Source: Alphaproteobacteria bacterium (lineage in GTDB: Bacteria; Pseudomonadota; Alphaproteobacteria; Caedimonadales; UBA1908). From it: a stretch of 64,000 nucleotides of DNA. Below are positions 17,729 through 26,554 of the stretch, one piece after another. Location: assembly GCA_021298595.1 (NCBI GenBank), contig JAJTHL010000019.1, positions 39,734 to 103,733 on the forward strand, written 5' to 3'. The notes beneath the pieces were generated by a model. It was not told the DNA's origin and did no database searches. It worked only from the letters and a program-made list of their open reading frames with translations. Within the stretch, counting starts at the first letter, position 1; the number at the start of each line of letters is the position of its first letter. The position numbers and the translations under genes are program-made.

Positions 17729-18447
17729 CGTGGCGCACCAGTGTCCTGACTCTGTTTCCTGAGCTGTTTCCGGGCCCCTTGGATATTTCCGTCACAGGTC
17801 GCGGCCTTGCTCAAGGCTTATGGGAAATAAATCCCATTAACATCAGAGACTTTGCCCCCGACAAGCATTGTACCGTCGATGACACGCCCTTTGGGGGTGG
17901 ACCCGGCATGGTTATGCGTCCTGATGTTCTTGACCGGGCGCTTCAGCATTGTTTTGGAACCCAAAAACCAGACGCTCTCATCTACTTATCGCCGAGGGGC
18001 ACACCTTTAACACAAAAACGTGTGAAAGAACTTGCCAAACTAGATCATGTCGGACTATTATGCGGACGATTTGAGGGTGTGGATCAACGTGTCCTTGACC
18101 AGTGGGACTTTGAAGAGATCAGCATCGGAGATTTTGTGTTATCTGGCGGCGAGCTTGCGGCCATGGTCCTTTTGGATGCATGTGCAAGGCTTTTGCCAGG
18201 TGTGTTGAAATGTGAAGGCTCTTTGGAAGAAGAAAGTTTCTCCCATGGGCTTTTAGAGTATCCCCAATACACACGTCCTCAAAATTGGCAAGGACGTGAC
18301 GTGCCGGATGTGCTAATATCAGGCCACCATGGGAAAGTGCGCCAATGGCGACATGAACAAGCGTGTGAACGAACACGCACCGTTCGCCCTGATCTGTGGG
18401 CGCGTTATGAAGCAGATCACGAGGATGAGAAAGGGTTTAAAAAATGA
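17725..18447 (+). CDS. trmD: tRNA (guanine-37-N1) methyltransferase TrmD
   Basis: 240 residues. Conserved trefoil-knot motifs are visible: [10 protein letters not shown] at the start, [23 protein letters not shown], and the SAM-binding loop [16 protein letters not shown]. It methylates G37 of tRNAs to prevent frameshifting. It overlaps rimM by four bases and rplS by four bases, so the operon is tightly coupled. Confidence 0.98.
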   Translation: MTWRTSVLTLFPELFPGPLDISVTGRGLAQGLWEINPINIRDFAPDKHCTVDDTPFGGGPGMVMRPDVLDRALQHCFGTQKPDALIYLSPRGTPLTQKRVKELAKLDHVGLLCGRFEGVDQRVLDQWDFEEISIGDFVLSGGELAAMVLLDACARLLPGVLKCEGSLEEESFSHGLLEYPQYTRPQNWQGRDVPDVLISGHHGKVRQWRHEQACERTRTVRPDLWARYEADHEDEKGFKK

Positions 18448-18842
18448 ATTTGTTGCAACAGTTTGAAAAAGAGCAAGTTGAAAAGCTCATGGAGGGTCGC
18501 ACCCTGCCAGATTTTGCGCCTGGAGATACCCTGAAGGTTCTCGTGAAGGTGGTGGAAGGCGAGCGTGAGCGGACACAAGCCTATGAAGGTGTGTGCATTG
18601 CCCGTAAAAACGGTGGGATCAACTCCACGTTTACCGTTAGAAAAATTTCCTTTGGCGAGGGTGTGGAGCGCGTGTTCCCCTTATACTCTCCCAAGATTCA
18701 AATCGAAGTTGTACGACGTGGTCTTGTGCGTCGTGCCAAGCTTTACTATCTTCGTGAACGTCGCGGAAAGAGCGCACGTATCGCCGAGCGGAAAGACTAC
18801 AGCCGTGGTACGCAAGCGGCTGCAAAGACGACAGAGGCATAG
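18444..18842 (+). CDS. rplS: 50S ribosomal protein L19
   Basis: 132 residues. The motifs [45 protein letters not shown] and [18 protein letters not shown] identify bL19, a protein at the 30S-50S interface. It has a short Lys/Ala tail. Last gene of the ffh-rplS cluster, closed by a terminator. Confidence 0.98.
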   Translation: MNLLQQFEKEQVEKLMEGRTLPDFAPGDTLKVLVKVVEGERERTQAYEGVCIARKNGGINSTFTVRKISFGEGVERVFPLYSPKIQIEVVRRGLVRRAKLYYLRERRGKSARIAERKDYSRGTQAAAKTTEA

Positions 18843-18884
18843 TTTTGGCTGCCCCTTACGCGTGGGCAGTATCAAAAAGTCTAC

Positions 18885-18915
18885 AAAAGGGCTAGCATTT
18901 TGCTGGCCCTTTTTG
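18885..18915 (+). terminator. Rho-independent terminator after rplS
   Basis: AAAAGGGCTAGCA (18885-18897) pairs with TGCTGGCCCTTTT (from 18901) with one G-U pair and a three-base loop, and a T-run follows. It sits between rplS and pdhA, about 20 bases before the pdhA start. Confidence 0.9.
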
Positions 18916-18934
18916 TTTGAAGGAGAAAATCGGC

Positions 18935-19945
18935 ATGGAGTCTATGGCCATGAAAAAAACGTCCCCCTCCCCTAAAGCTTCCTCGTCCAAGGAAGAACTT
19001 TTAAAATATTACGAAGACATGCTGCTCATTCGGCGCTTTGAAGAGCGCTGCACCCAACTTTACGGTATGGGGAAAATTGCAGGATTCTGCCACCTTTATA
19101 TCGGCCAAGAAGCCGTTGTGGTGGGCATCCAAGCGTGTCTTAATCCTCAAGATAGCGTCATTACAGCATACCGGGATCACGGACATATGCTGGCGTGCGG
19201 GATGGATCCCAAGGGCGTCATGGCCGAGCTTACGGGACGCAGTGGCGGTTACTCCAAGGGTAAGGGCGGGTCCATGCACATGTTCTCGCGCGAGAAAAAT
19301 TTCTTTGGTGGACACGGCATTGTGGGCGCCCAGATTCCCCTTGGCACAGGCCTTGCCTTTGCCCACAAGTACACGGGTGACGGTGGCGTGTCCGTTGCCT
19401 ATATGGGGGACGGGGCCGCCAACCAAGGGCAAGTTTATGAAGCCTTTAACATGGCCGCCCTTTGGAAGCTGCCTGTTCTTTATGTGATTGAAAACAACCG
19501 TTACGGCATGGGCACGTCCCAAGCCCGCCACGCAGCCGGTGAACTTCACCGCCGCGGCGAGCCTTATGGCATCCCCGGCAAGGTTGTGGACGGCATGAAC
19601 GTGGAGGCCGTCAAAGCCGCCGCACATGAAGCCCTTGAGTACATTCGCGCCGGCAACGGGCCCATGCTCCTTGAAATGATGACCTACCGCTACCGCGGTC
19701 ACTCCATGTCCGATCCTGCAAAATATCGCCCCAAGGAAGAAGTCGAGGATATGCGTAAGAACTCGGACCCCTTAGAGCAATTAAAAGCTGAGCTCCTTAC
19801 AACCCACGGTCTAACCGAAGATGACTTTAAAGATCTTGAAAAGCGGACCAAAGAGACGTGTCTTGAGGCGGTGGCGTTTGCAGAAACTAGCCCCGAGCCG
19901 GACGCGGCTGAGCTTTATACCGATATTTTAAAAGAAACCTGTTAA
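18935..19945 (+). CDS. pdhA: Pyruvate dehydrogenase E1 component, alpha subunit
   Basis: 336 residues from the ATG at 18935, which has AAGGAG nine bases upstream; a TTG 18 bases earlier would overlap that ribosome binding site. The thiamine diphosphate motif begins [12 protein letters not shown] and ends in [11 protein letters not shown], and [13 protein letters not shown] is the phosphorylation-loop region. With PdhB it decarboxylates pyruvate and loads acetyl on the lipoyl arm of PdhC. First gene of pdhA-pdhB-pdhC, with 11-base and 31-base gaps. Confidence 0.97.
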   Translation: MESMAMKKTSPSPKASSSKEELLKYYEDMLLIRRFEERCTQLYGMGKIAGFCHLYIGQEAVVVGIQACLNPQDSVITAYRDHGHMLACGMDPKGVMAELTGRSGGYSKGKGGSMHMFSREKNFFGGHGIVGAQIPLGTGLAFAHKYTGDGGVSVAYMGDGAANQGQVYEAFNMAALWKLPVLYVIENNRYGMGTSQARHAAGELHRRGEPYGIPGKVVDGMNVEAVKAAAHEALEYIRAGNGPMLLEMMTYRYRGHSMSDPAKYRPKEEVEDMRKNSDPLEQLKAELLTTHGLTEDDFKDLEKRTKETCLEAVAFAETSPEPDAAELYTDILKETC

Positions 19946-19956
19946 GGAACAAAGAC

Positions 19957-20955
19957 ATGACCACACATTCCCCTTCAACGATTACCGTACGTGAAGCCCT
20001 GCGTGATGCCATGGCTGAAGAAATGCGTCTGGATCCGGGTGTCTTTTTAATGGGTGAAGAAGTTGCCCAGTATCAAGGTGCTTATAAGGTCAGCCAAGGT
20101 CTTTTGGACGAGTTCGGCGACAAGCGCGTTATTGACACACCCATTACCGAACACGGTTTTGCGGGTCTTGCGGTGGGTGCTGCCTTCAAAGGCCTCAAGC
20201 CCATTGTCGAGTTCATGACGTTTAACTTTTCTATGCAGGCCATTGACCAGATCATCAACAGTGCGGCCAAAACCCTTTATATGTCTGGCGGCCAGATGGG
20301 ATGCCCCATTGTGTTTCGTGGTCCCAACGGCGCGGCCGCGCGCGTGGGCGCCCAGCACTCTCAGTGCTATGCCAGCTGGTATGCCCACTGCCCAGGTCTT
20401 AAGGTTGTGGCCCCTTACAGCGCTGCCGACGCTAAGGGACTTCTCAAGGCCGCGATCCGTGATCCAAACCCTGTGATTTTCTTGGAAAATGAACTGCTTT
20501 ATGGACGCTCCTTTTCCCTAGAAAGCGATGAAGGAGACGTGATTCCTTTGGGTAAGGGCAAGATTGTCCGCGAAGGCACGCACGTGACGTTGACCGCTTT
20601 TTCGTTAATGGTGGACACGGCCCTCAAGGCCGCCGACGCCCTGGCCGAGGATGGGATCGAGGTGGAAGTCATTGACCTTCGCACCATTCGCCCCCTGGAT
20701 ACGGACCTGATTTTATCCTCTCTTCGCAAGACCAATCGCCTTGTCACCCTAGAAGAAGGATGGCCCTTTGCCGGTGTGGGCGCCGAGATTGCCAGCATCG
20801 CCATGACCCACGGCTTTGATGATTTGGACGCGCCTGTTTTGCGCGTGACGGGTGCTGACGTGCCCATGCCGTACGCGGCCAACCTTGAAGCATTGGCCCT
20901 CCCCCAAGTCGCGCAGGTCATTGATGCCATCAAGCAGGTATGTTATCGGTCGTAA
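19957..20955 (+). CDS. pdhB: Pyruvate dehydrogenase E1 component, beta subunit
   Basis: 332 residues, so it starts directly with the transketolase fold ([17 protein letters not shown]) and has no N-terminal lipoyl domain, unlike PdhB of many free-living alphaproteobacteria. Conserved stretches are [37 protein letters not shown] and [11 protein letters not shown]. The absence of the lipoyl arm leaves PdhC as the only visible lipoyl carrier in the locus. Confidence 0.97.
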   Translation: MTTHSPSTITVREALRDAMAEEMRLDPGVFLMGEEVAQYQGAYKVSQGLLDEFGDKRVIDTPITEHGFAGLAVGAAFKGLKPIVEFMTFNFSMQAIDQIINSAAKTLYMSGGQMGCPIVFRGPNGAAARVGAQHSQCYASWYAHCPGLKVVAPYSAADAKGLLKAAIRDPNPVIFLENELLYGRSFSLESDEGDVIPLGKGKIVREGTHVTLTAFSLMVDTALKAADALAEDGIEVEVIDLRTIRPLDTDLILSSLRKTNRLVTLEEGWPFAGVGAEIASIAMTHGFDDLDAPVLRVTGADVPMPYAANLEALALPQVAQVIDAIKQVCYRS

Positions 20956-20986
20956 AGAAACACAGACATAAAAGGATACGAAGGCC

Positions 20987-22246
20987 ATGCCCATTCAGAT
21001 TCTAATGCCAGCCCTGTCTCCCACCATGACCGAAGGCAACTTGGTACGGTGGTTGAAAAAAGAAGGCGATCTTGTGGCCTCAGGTGAGGTCCTTGCCGAA
21101 ATTGAAACAGACAAAGCCACCATGGAAGTCGAAGCCGTGGACGGCGGAACCCTTGCCCGCATTTTGGTGGCAGAAGGCAGCGAAGAAGTCAAAGTCAATA
21201 CGCTCATTGCCCTTCTTCTAGAAGAAGGCGAAGACGCAAGCGCCCTGGATGGGGTGGGCGCACCCGCACCGGCCACATCACGAACCGCGCCTGCTACGCC
21301 TGCTGCCCCCACCTCAGCGCCCGCGACGCCTGCAACAACCCCGTCAGCAACCCCCACCCCTCAAGAAAGAACAAGGGTTTTGGCGTCCCCCTTGGCACGG
21401 CGACTTGCCGATCAAGGCGGCGTTGATCTTGGCGCCCTTTCGGGATCCGGTCCCAAAGGACGTATTATTAAGGTTGATGTAGAGGCAGCCCTTTTGGCAG
21501 GTCCGCAGAATGCACGCCCGGCCCAAAGCCCCGCGCTTCAGGGCGAAGAAGCCCTCTTTCCTGCTTATGAAGAGGTTAAGCTTTCCAACATGCGTAAGGT
21601 CATCGCCAAACGCCTGACCGAGGCCAAGCAGCAAGTGCCGCACTTCTATCTAAGCGCTGACATCCAAATGGACGCCCTTTTGTCCCTTCGCACTCAAGTA
21701 AACGCCTCTCTTCCCGATACGGCGCGTATCTCGGTCAATGATTTTGTCATCAAAGCCATTGCAAGCGCGTTGATGACCGTGCCAGAAGCCAACGCGTCAT
21801 TTGCGGACGGCGCCATGCGGCTTTATAAACGGGCGGACGTGTCGGTTGCGGTTGCCATTGATGGCGGCCTTGTGACCCCCATCATCAAGGGCGCCAATGA
21901 AAAGTCTTTGGGCACCATCTCGGCCGAGATGAAGGCGCTTGTCATCAAAGCCAAAGAAGGAAAGCTGCGTCCCGAGGAATTCCAAGGGGGAACCTTTAGT
22001 CTTTCAAACCTTGGCATGTTCGGCATTAAGAACTTCTCCGCCGTCATTAATCCTCCGCAAGGTGGGATCATGGCCGTGGGAGCCTCAGAAAAACGCCCTG
22101 TGGTGAGGGATGACGCCCTTGTGATTGCCAGTGTCATGGGTTGTACCCTGTCCGTTGATCACCGCGTCATTGACGGGGCAGTTGCGGCACTCTTCTTGAA
22201 CGCCTTCAAAAAGGCTTTGGAAAATCCTTTAACGCTTTTGATCTAA
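20987..22246 (+). CDS. pdhC: Dihydrolipoamide acetyltransferase (PDH E2)
   Basis: 419 residues. One lipoyl domain (about 1-78) carries [13 protein letters not shown] with the lipoylated Lys. An Ala/Pro/Thr linker follows, then a peripheral subunit-binding domain ([15 protein letters not shown], about 125-165), a second linker, and the catalytic core with [14 protein letters not shown] (HxxxDG). It forms the core of the complex and makes acetyl-CoA. No lpd (E3) gene follows; a terminator does, so E3 must be encoded elsewhere. Confidence 0.97.
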   Translation: MPIQILMPALSPTMTEGNLVRWLKKEGDLVASGEVLAEIETDKATMEVEAVDGGTLARILVAEGSEEVKVNTLIALLLEEGEDASALDGVGAPAPATSRTAPATPAAPTSAPATPATTPSATPTPQERTRVLASPLARRLADQGGVDLGALSGSGPKGRIIKVDVEAALLAGPQNARPAQSPALQGEEALFPAYEEVKLSNMRKVIAKRLTEAKQQVPHFYLSADIQMDALLSLRTQVNASLPDTARISVNDFVIKAIASALMTVPEANASFADGAMRLYKRADVSVAVAIDGGLVTPIIKGANEKSLGTISAEMKALVIKAKEGKLRPEEFQGGTFSLSNLGMFGIKNFSAVINPPQGGIMAVGASEKRPVVRDDALVIASVMGCTLSVDHRVIDGAVAALFLNAFKKALENPLTLLI

Positions 22247-22253
22247 GACCACG

Positions 22254-22290
22254 AATCCCTGGGAGGTGTCGCCCGCCTCCAGGGATTTTT
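22254..22290 (+). terminator. Rho-independent terminator after pdhC
   Basis: AATCCCTGGGAGG (22254-22266) pairs, with one bulge, with CCTCCAGGGATT (22276-22287), followed by further T residues. It closes the pdh operon. Confidence 0.92.
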
Positions 22291-22359
22291 CTTCCCCCTA
22301 GCAAGCGCCCTTTTTTCCCTTTACACTGAGATCGCTTTACAAAAAATCGGGAGGCTTTT

Positions 22360-23346
22360 ATGCTCAAAAAATTGTCGCATTTTTCTTTGATGATCCTCAT
22401 GTTACTTGCCTCTCAACAGACTCTTGCTTGCGATCATGATGAAGGGCTTCCCACCCTTTTGACCCATCAAAGTGCCACAGCCGACGAGCTGCCAGAGACC
22501 CTTCTTCAAGAGATCGAGGCCCGTCTTCGTGCGTCTTCCACCCTTTATCTTCCCCTAGAAGAAGAGCTTGCCCATCTTTGGCAAATGACGGACTTTGAGC
22601 TTGGGCGTTTTCTCTTGCTAAACGGGGGCATTAATGGGTACTGGACTGCGTACTGGCTGATTCACGGCCCCCAAAAGGACCTCACAAACCCCTTAGAGCA
22701 TTGGCTTATTAACAAAGCGCCCTCCTTCATGGCCTCGCGCGAGCGCGCCGGCATTTTCAAGCGCGAAACCCAAGCACGCCTGAAAGATGGTATGTGTCTT
22801 GCCTCCGTCCCTTGTGGTCTCATGGATGATCTAGTGCGTCTTGATTACACAAACGCCCCGTCAGCTAGGCTTTTTGGATACGATTTGGACGAAGCGTCCT
22901 TGAGCCTTGCTAAAACCAATGCGGCGTATCATGCGCCGTCTCAAGCAGCCACCTTTTACTGCGTTGACGCGTGGAAACTCCCCCAAGATGCCTCCTTTGA
23001 CCTTTTGACCAGTAACGGCCTTAACTTTTATGTGCCAGAAGACAGCGCTGTTATCACCCTTTACAAGACTTTTTTTGGTGCGCTTAAGCCTGGCGGTGTC
23101 CTGATTACAAGCTTTTTAACGCCTCCGCCGAGCGCCGATCCCGACTCGAAATGGCAGCTTGAGACGCCCTTGGACATGCAAAAACAAATGGCGATTTTCA
23201 AAGATTTGATGAGCGCTAAATGGACAGGTCTTCGCTCTGAAATTCTCAGCCGCACGCAACTTCAAGAGGCAGGGTTTTTGATCGAGGACGTGATCTATGA
23301 TAGTCAAGGCCTTTTCCCAACGGTGATTGCCAAAAAACCAGCCTAA
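22360..23346 (+). CDS. SAM-dependent methyltransferase with a signal peptide
   Basis: 328 residues with GGGAGG before the ATG. Residues 1-23 look like a signal peptide (MLKKLSHFSLMILMLLASQQTLAC). A helical region follows, then a class I methyltransferase core from about 140: LASVPCGLMDDLVRLDY in place of motif I, FGYDLDEASLSLAKTNA as acidic strand 2, FYCVDAWKLP, and LKPGGVLITSFL. Methyltransferases are normally cytoplasmic because SAM is; an exported one would act in a host cell or be a lipoprotein-like surface form (a Cys sits at the end of the signal). The fold is clear, the exported location is inferred. Single gene. Confidence 0.8.
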   Translation: MLKKLSHFSLMILMLLASQQTLACDHDEGLPTLLTHQSATADELPETLLQEIEARLRASSTLYLPLEEELAHLWQMTDFELGRFLLLNGGINGYWTAYWLIHGPQKDLTNPLEHWLINKAPSFMASRERAGIFKRETQARLKDGMCLASVPCGLMDDLVRLDYTNAPSARLFGYDLDEASLSLAKTNAAYHAPSQAATFYCVDAWKLPQDASFDLLTSNGLNFYVPEDSAVITLYKTFFGALKPGGVLITSFLTPPPSADPDSKWQLETPLDMQKQMAIFKDLMSAKWTGLRSEILSRTQLQEAGFLIEDVIYDSQGLFPTVIAKKPA

Positions 23347-23437
23347 TCCGCTCTTAAAACCGCGCCAAAGACAAAGAAATTGTGCGTGTCACCTGGATAG
23401 GATATAACAGCGTTGTAAGATAATTGGAAATGATCCC

Positions 23438-24445
23438 ATGAAGAAGACTTTTTTGCTTGCTTGCTGTTTGCTTGGCCTTGCGTCTGCTGACACCATGGCG
23501 GCCATGTCAAAGCGCGTCGTGATGATTACTCAGATTGTGGAACATCCTGCCTTGAACGCTGTGCGTGAGGGAGTCATCAAGTATTTGCGCGAGCATGGGT
23601 ACGCCGACGCGGACCTTCAAATTGTCTATGAAAATGCCCAGGGTAGCCCCGCCATTGCCGCGCAAATCGCCCAGAAATTTTCAGGCGAAAATCCTGATGC
23701 CATTGTGGCGATCTCCACGCCTTCAGCCCAGGCCGTTGCCCAAGCCGTTAGAGGGCGCGTGCCCATTGTCTTTGCAGCCCTTACCGATCCTATGGAAGCA
23801 AAGCTGATCAAGGACCCAAGCGAGCCTTCTGGTAACATCACGGGCGTGACGGACAAAGCCCCCTTTGCCCAGCAAATTGCCTTCATTAAAAAGGTTGTGC
23901 CCCACATGACAAAGCTTGGGTTCCTTTATAATCCCGGCGAGGTGAACTCTGTCACAGCCCTTAAGCTTGTAACAAAGATTGCCAAAGATCTAGGCCTTGA
24001 GCTTGTACCTCAGGCCGTCAACCGTACCTCCGAAGTGGGCGTGTCGACCCAGGCCCTTGTTGGTAAGGTGCAGGCTGTTTATATTCCCAACGACAACACG
24101 GTCGCCTCTGGCCTTGAAGCCGCTGTCAAAGTGGGCAACAGCGAATCATTGCCTCTTTTTGCGGCGGACATCCTTCTGGTGGAGCGAGGTCTTGTGGGCA
24201 TGATCGGCTTTGACTACGCTGATCAAGGACGCCAAGCAGGCGCCATGGTTGACCGCATTCTAAACGGTGAAGCAACGCGCTCCATTCCCGTGGAAGATCC
24301 TCAAATCCTTCATACCTACCTTAACAAGGACGCGGCTGAAAAAATGGGCGTCACGCTTCCGCAAGAGTTACTGAAAGACGCCAACAAAGTCTATGATGGT
24401 ACGCCCCCCTTGCCTAAAGCGGACAAAGAAAAAAAAGAAAATTAG
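23438..24445 (+). CDS. ABC transporter substrate-binding protein (TrpX-like)
   Basis: 335 residues with a signal peptide (about 1-22, ending TMAAM). The mature protein matches the ABC_sub_bind family: ITQIVEHPALNAVREGV at the start, AISTPSAQAV, PIVFAALTDPMEAKL, and a late GLVGMIGFDYADQGRQAGAMV. Family members such as TrpX bind aromatic amino acids in the periplasm and pass them to a dedicated permease and ATPase. Neither is next to this gene, so its transporter must be elsewhere or the protein works alone. The charged Lys/Glu tail is unusual. Confidence 0.88.
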   Translation: MKKTFLLACCLLGLASADTMAAMSKRVVMITQIVEHPALNAVREGVIKYLREHGYADADLQIVYENAQGSPAIAAQIAQKFSGENPDAIVAISTPSAQAVAQAVRGRVPIVFAALTDPMEAKLIKDPSEPSGNITGVTDKAPFAQQIAFIKKVVPHMTKLGFLYNPGEVNSVTALKLVTKIAKDLGLELVPQAVNRTSEVGVSTQALVGKVQAVYIPNDNTVASGLEAAVKVGNSESLPLFAADILLVERGLVGMIGFDYADQGRQAGAMVDRILNGEATRSIPVEDPQILHTYLNKDAAEKMGVTLPQELLKDANKVYDGTPPLPKADKEKKEN

Positions 24446-24460
24446 CGATTTTCCATCGGT

Positions 24461-24491
24461 ATAACGAGGCACTCTAAAAATGCCTCGTTAT
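24461..24491. terminator. Bidirectional hairpin between convergent genes
   Basis: ATAACGAGGCA (24461-24471) and TGCCTCGTTAT (24481-24491) pair perfectly over nine bases of loop. It sits between the stops of the ABC substrate-binding protein (plus) and NfeD protein (minus). T-tracts are poor on both sides. Confidence 0.7.
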
Positions 24492-24492
24492 C

Positions 24493-24942
24493 TTAAGAAA
24501 GAGCTCTTACCACAAGGGTGTTGGCGTTCACGGCAATGACTTCGACTTCTGTTCCTTTAGGAAGGTCTGGCCCTTCCACAGACCAAAGGGTATCCCCAAG
24601 CTTTGTGTGTCCACGTCCCCCTGAAAGGGCTTCGCTGAGGATGAACCTTTGCCCCACAAGCTGGGCCCCGCGCCTGTTCAAAAGCGAGTCCTTTGTTTTG
24701 GTCGGATGCTTTCTTTGATAGACACGCCATCCCACGACCGACACAACAGACATCACCGCAAAAAAGAGGGCGTTTACGGCGAGAGGCGCACTTGGCACCA
24801 CAAGAGCGAGAACGCCTGTGACCATGGCCGAGACGCCAAGCCACAACAAAAAGGCGCCCGGCGCGAAGGTTTCAAGGATCAAAAGAAAGACGCCTAAAAC
24901 CCACCAATGCCAAAAAACTATTTGTTCAAAAATTGTCTTCAT
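24493..24942 (-). CDS. Short NfeD-family membrane protein
   Basis: 149 residues from the ATG at 24942, with GAGG six bases before it; a TTG at 24954 is less likely. Three to four hydrophobic segments (WWVLGVFLLILETFAPGAF, then MVTGVLALVV and a third) precede a C-terminal OB-fold domain about 85-149 ending EVIAVNANTLVVRAL. This is the short NfeD type (no protease domain), which works with SPFH proteins in membrane microdomains and FtsH control. The SPFH partner is encoded next to it on the same strand, though 421 bases upstream rather than overlapping. Confidence 0.9.
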   Translation of the reverse strand: MKTIFEQIVFWHWWVLGVFLLILETFAPGAFLLWLGVSAMVTGVLALVVPSAPLAVNALFFAVMSVVSVVGWRVYQRKHPTKTKDSLLNRRGAQLVGQRFILSEALSGGRGHTKLGDTLWSVEGPDLPKGTEVEVIAVNANTLVVRALS

Positions 24943-25363
24943 TTTAAACCTCAAAAAGATGTCTCATTCTTGCTGAGCCTTGGGAAAGAGTCAACAAATG
25001 AAAAATACAACCATTTAAGCCTCACATCAAACAACGCTAGCATTAACATATTTTAATGTCCTTCATAATTCATGGGGTGAGGCTCGTCCTTTGCCACGGG
25101 ACTAAAAAACCTGCAGTGCCATCAAAACTTAAGGCGCTTCTCTTCTGTCCAAGAGCCCCGTGGGGTCTATTGCATTGCTCAAAAAAGGCGCACACGCACC
25201 CTTTTGGACCTTGCCCTACGTTTTTATCTCTGGGGGAAGACTTCCCGTGTAGGCTCTTCTTTGATCCCCCCTAGCAATACATAGGAAAGGAAACAGTCTT
25301 CCTTCCTATGCATTAGGCTAACTAAGAAGAGCCCCAAAAGAAGCCGACGATGTCATTGTATCT
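24943..25363. other. Intergenic region with strong inverted repeats
   Basis: 421 bases between two functionally linked minus-strand genes, where an overlap would be expected. Visible structures: CCACGGG (25094-25100) with CCCGTGG (25157-25163), enclosing a smaller GGC..TCTT / AAGA..GCC hairpin; GGGGAAG/CTTCCC near 25232-25245 inside CCTAC/GTAGG; and a 13-base-pair hairpin with one bulge at 25279-25310. No plausible protein is encoded. It could be a non-coding RNA gene or a remnant of a lost element; I could not match it to a known RNA. Confidence 0.4.
25276..25314. repeat. Long imperfect palindrome
   Basis: CATAGGAAAGGAA pairs with TTCCTTCCTATG across the six-base loop ACAGTC, with one bulged A, and the flanks AAT/ATT extend the dyad. 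No T-run follows on either strand, so it is not a typical terminator. Confidence 0.6.
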
Positions 25364-26347
25364 TTAGTCTTTTTTTGTTTTTCCGCCATCTTTTCCCTGA
25401 AAAACGTCCTTGGTCAGCTCCGCGATGCCCCCAAGAGCGCCCATGAGGTTCGCGGCCTCGAGCGGCATAAAGAAAAGTTTCTGATTGGGAGAAACCGCAA
25501 TATCAGAAATTGCCTCCACATACTTTTGGGCCACGAAATAGTTCACGGCCTCACGGCTTCCTTTCCCCTCATCAAGAGCCTTGGTTAAGGATCTTGTGGC
25601 AAAGGCTTCGGCGTCTGCCAAGCGCTCGCGTCCCTCTGCATCCAGGAACGCCGCTTTTTTGCGCGCCTCAGCCTCTAGGATCACTGTTTCACGTTTGGCT
25701 TCGGCCTCCATGATTTGTGCCTTTTTCTCGCCTTCTGCCCGCAACACTTGGGCTTCGCGATGTCCTTGGGCCTCTAGCACGACTGCGCGCTTTTCACGCT
25801 CTGCCTTCATCTGGCGCGCCATGGAATCCACAAGGTCCTTGGGTGGATGAATGTCCTTAATCTCAATACGTGTGACCTTCACGCCCCAAGGATGGGTCGC
25901 TTCATCCACCACACGAAGAAGAGAGGCATTAATTTCCTCGCGGTGGGACAACAGCTGGTCTAAATCCATGGACCCCATCACGGTTCTGATGTTGGTCATG
26001 GTCAGGTTTAGGATCGCTTTTTCAAGACCTGCGACCTCGTAGGCCGCTTTGGCAGCGTCCAACACCTGGAAAAACACCACGCCGTCGGCGCGCACCATGG
26101 CGTTGTCTTTGGTAATGACGTCCTGGGAAGGTACCTCGTACACGCCTTCACGCATGCTGATCTTCGCGCCAATGCGGTCAACCACGGGAATAATCACATG
26201 GAGGCCCGGTGAGATCGTGTGCGTGTACTTTCCAAAGCGCTCCACCACCCACTCTTCTGCCTGGGGCACCATTTTCACGCCCATGATCACAAGCACGACG
26301 GCCAGGACCAAGCAGGCCACAACAAAAAGGCTAAAACCGTCCATCAT
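25364..26347 (-). CDS. qmcA: SPFH/band-7 protein (stomatin/QmcA-like)
   Basis: 327 residues. One N-terminal membrane segment (about 4-24) is followed by a band-7 domain (VPQAEEWVVERFGKYTHT, GLHVIIPVVDRI, RADGVVFFQV, LLSHREEIN) and a long Glu/Ala/Arg coiled coil (about 175-255, with QMKAEREKRAVVLEAQG). The C-terminal part EAISDIAVSPNQKLFFMP is typical of stomatin-like (paraslipin) proteins. It forms membrane rings that organise FtsH and other proteins. NfeD follows downstream, as usual for this pair. Confidence 0.92.
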   Translation of the reverse strand: MMDGFSLFVVACLVLAVVLVIMGVKMVPQAEEWVVERFGKYTHTISPGLHVIIPVVDRIGAKISMREGVYEVPSQDVITKDNAMVRADGVVFFQVLDAAKAAYEVAGLEKAILNLTMTNIRTVMGSMDLDQLLSHREEINASLLRVVDEATHPWGVKVTRIEIKDIHPPKDLVDSMARQMKAEREKRAVVLEAQGHREAQVLRAEGEKKAQIMEAEAKRETVILEAEARKKAAFLDAEGRERLADAEAFATRSLTKALDEGKGSREAVNYFVAQKYVEAISDIAVSPNQKLFFMPLEAANLMGALGGIAELTKDVFQGKDGGKTKKD

Positions 26348-26424
26348 AAAAACTCCCTTATCTTTCTTTCTTTTGATTATCTCAAAAAATGTCTTTTTTC
26401 ACAAGAAAACCCTTTAACGGGCCC

Positions 26425-26454
26425 TTGACGTCTTTTGTCAAAAAGAATTATTCT
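26425..26454 (+). promoter_or_regulatory. Probable promoter of the thiamine operon
   Basis: TTGACG (26425-26430) and TATTCT (26449-26454) are 18 bases apart and lie just upstream of the riboswitch. Both boxes are near the sigma-70 consensus. Inference from sequence only. Confidence 0.5.
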
Positions 26455-26460
26455 GCAGAT

Positions 26461-26550
26461 GTTCTCAACGGGGTGCCCCCTAGGGGCTGAGAGGCAAGGT
26501 GCCAACCCGCGAACCTGATCCGGATCATGCCGGCGTAGGAATTGGGAGAG
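26461..26550 (+). promoter_or_regulatory. TPP riboswitch (THI element)
   Basis: The conserved parts of the thiamine pyrophosphate aptamer are present: GGGGTGCC followed by GGGCTGAGA (CTGAGA at about 26487-26492), then ACCCGCGAACCTGATC (P3/P4 side), GGATCATGCC and GGCGTAGGAA. It ends only a few bases before the thiB ribosome binding site, so bound TPP most likely blocks translation start. It controls thiBPQ. Confidence 0.97.
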
Positions 26551-26554
26551 TTAT

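Noticed and set aside
25056..25274. 72-codon frame in the structured intergenic region
   Set aside because: No ribosome binding site, odd composition, and it crosses the inverted repeats.
25000..25340. 6S RNA or other known RNA in the intergenic region
   Set aside because: A short minus-strand stretch recalls part of 6S RNA, but the long closing stem and central bubble cannot be drawn.
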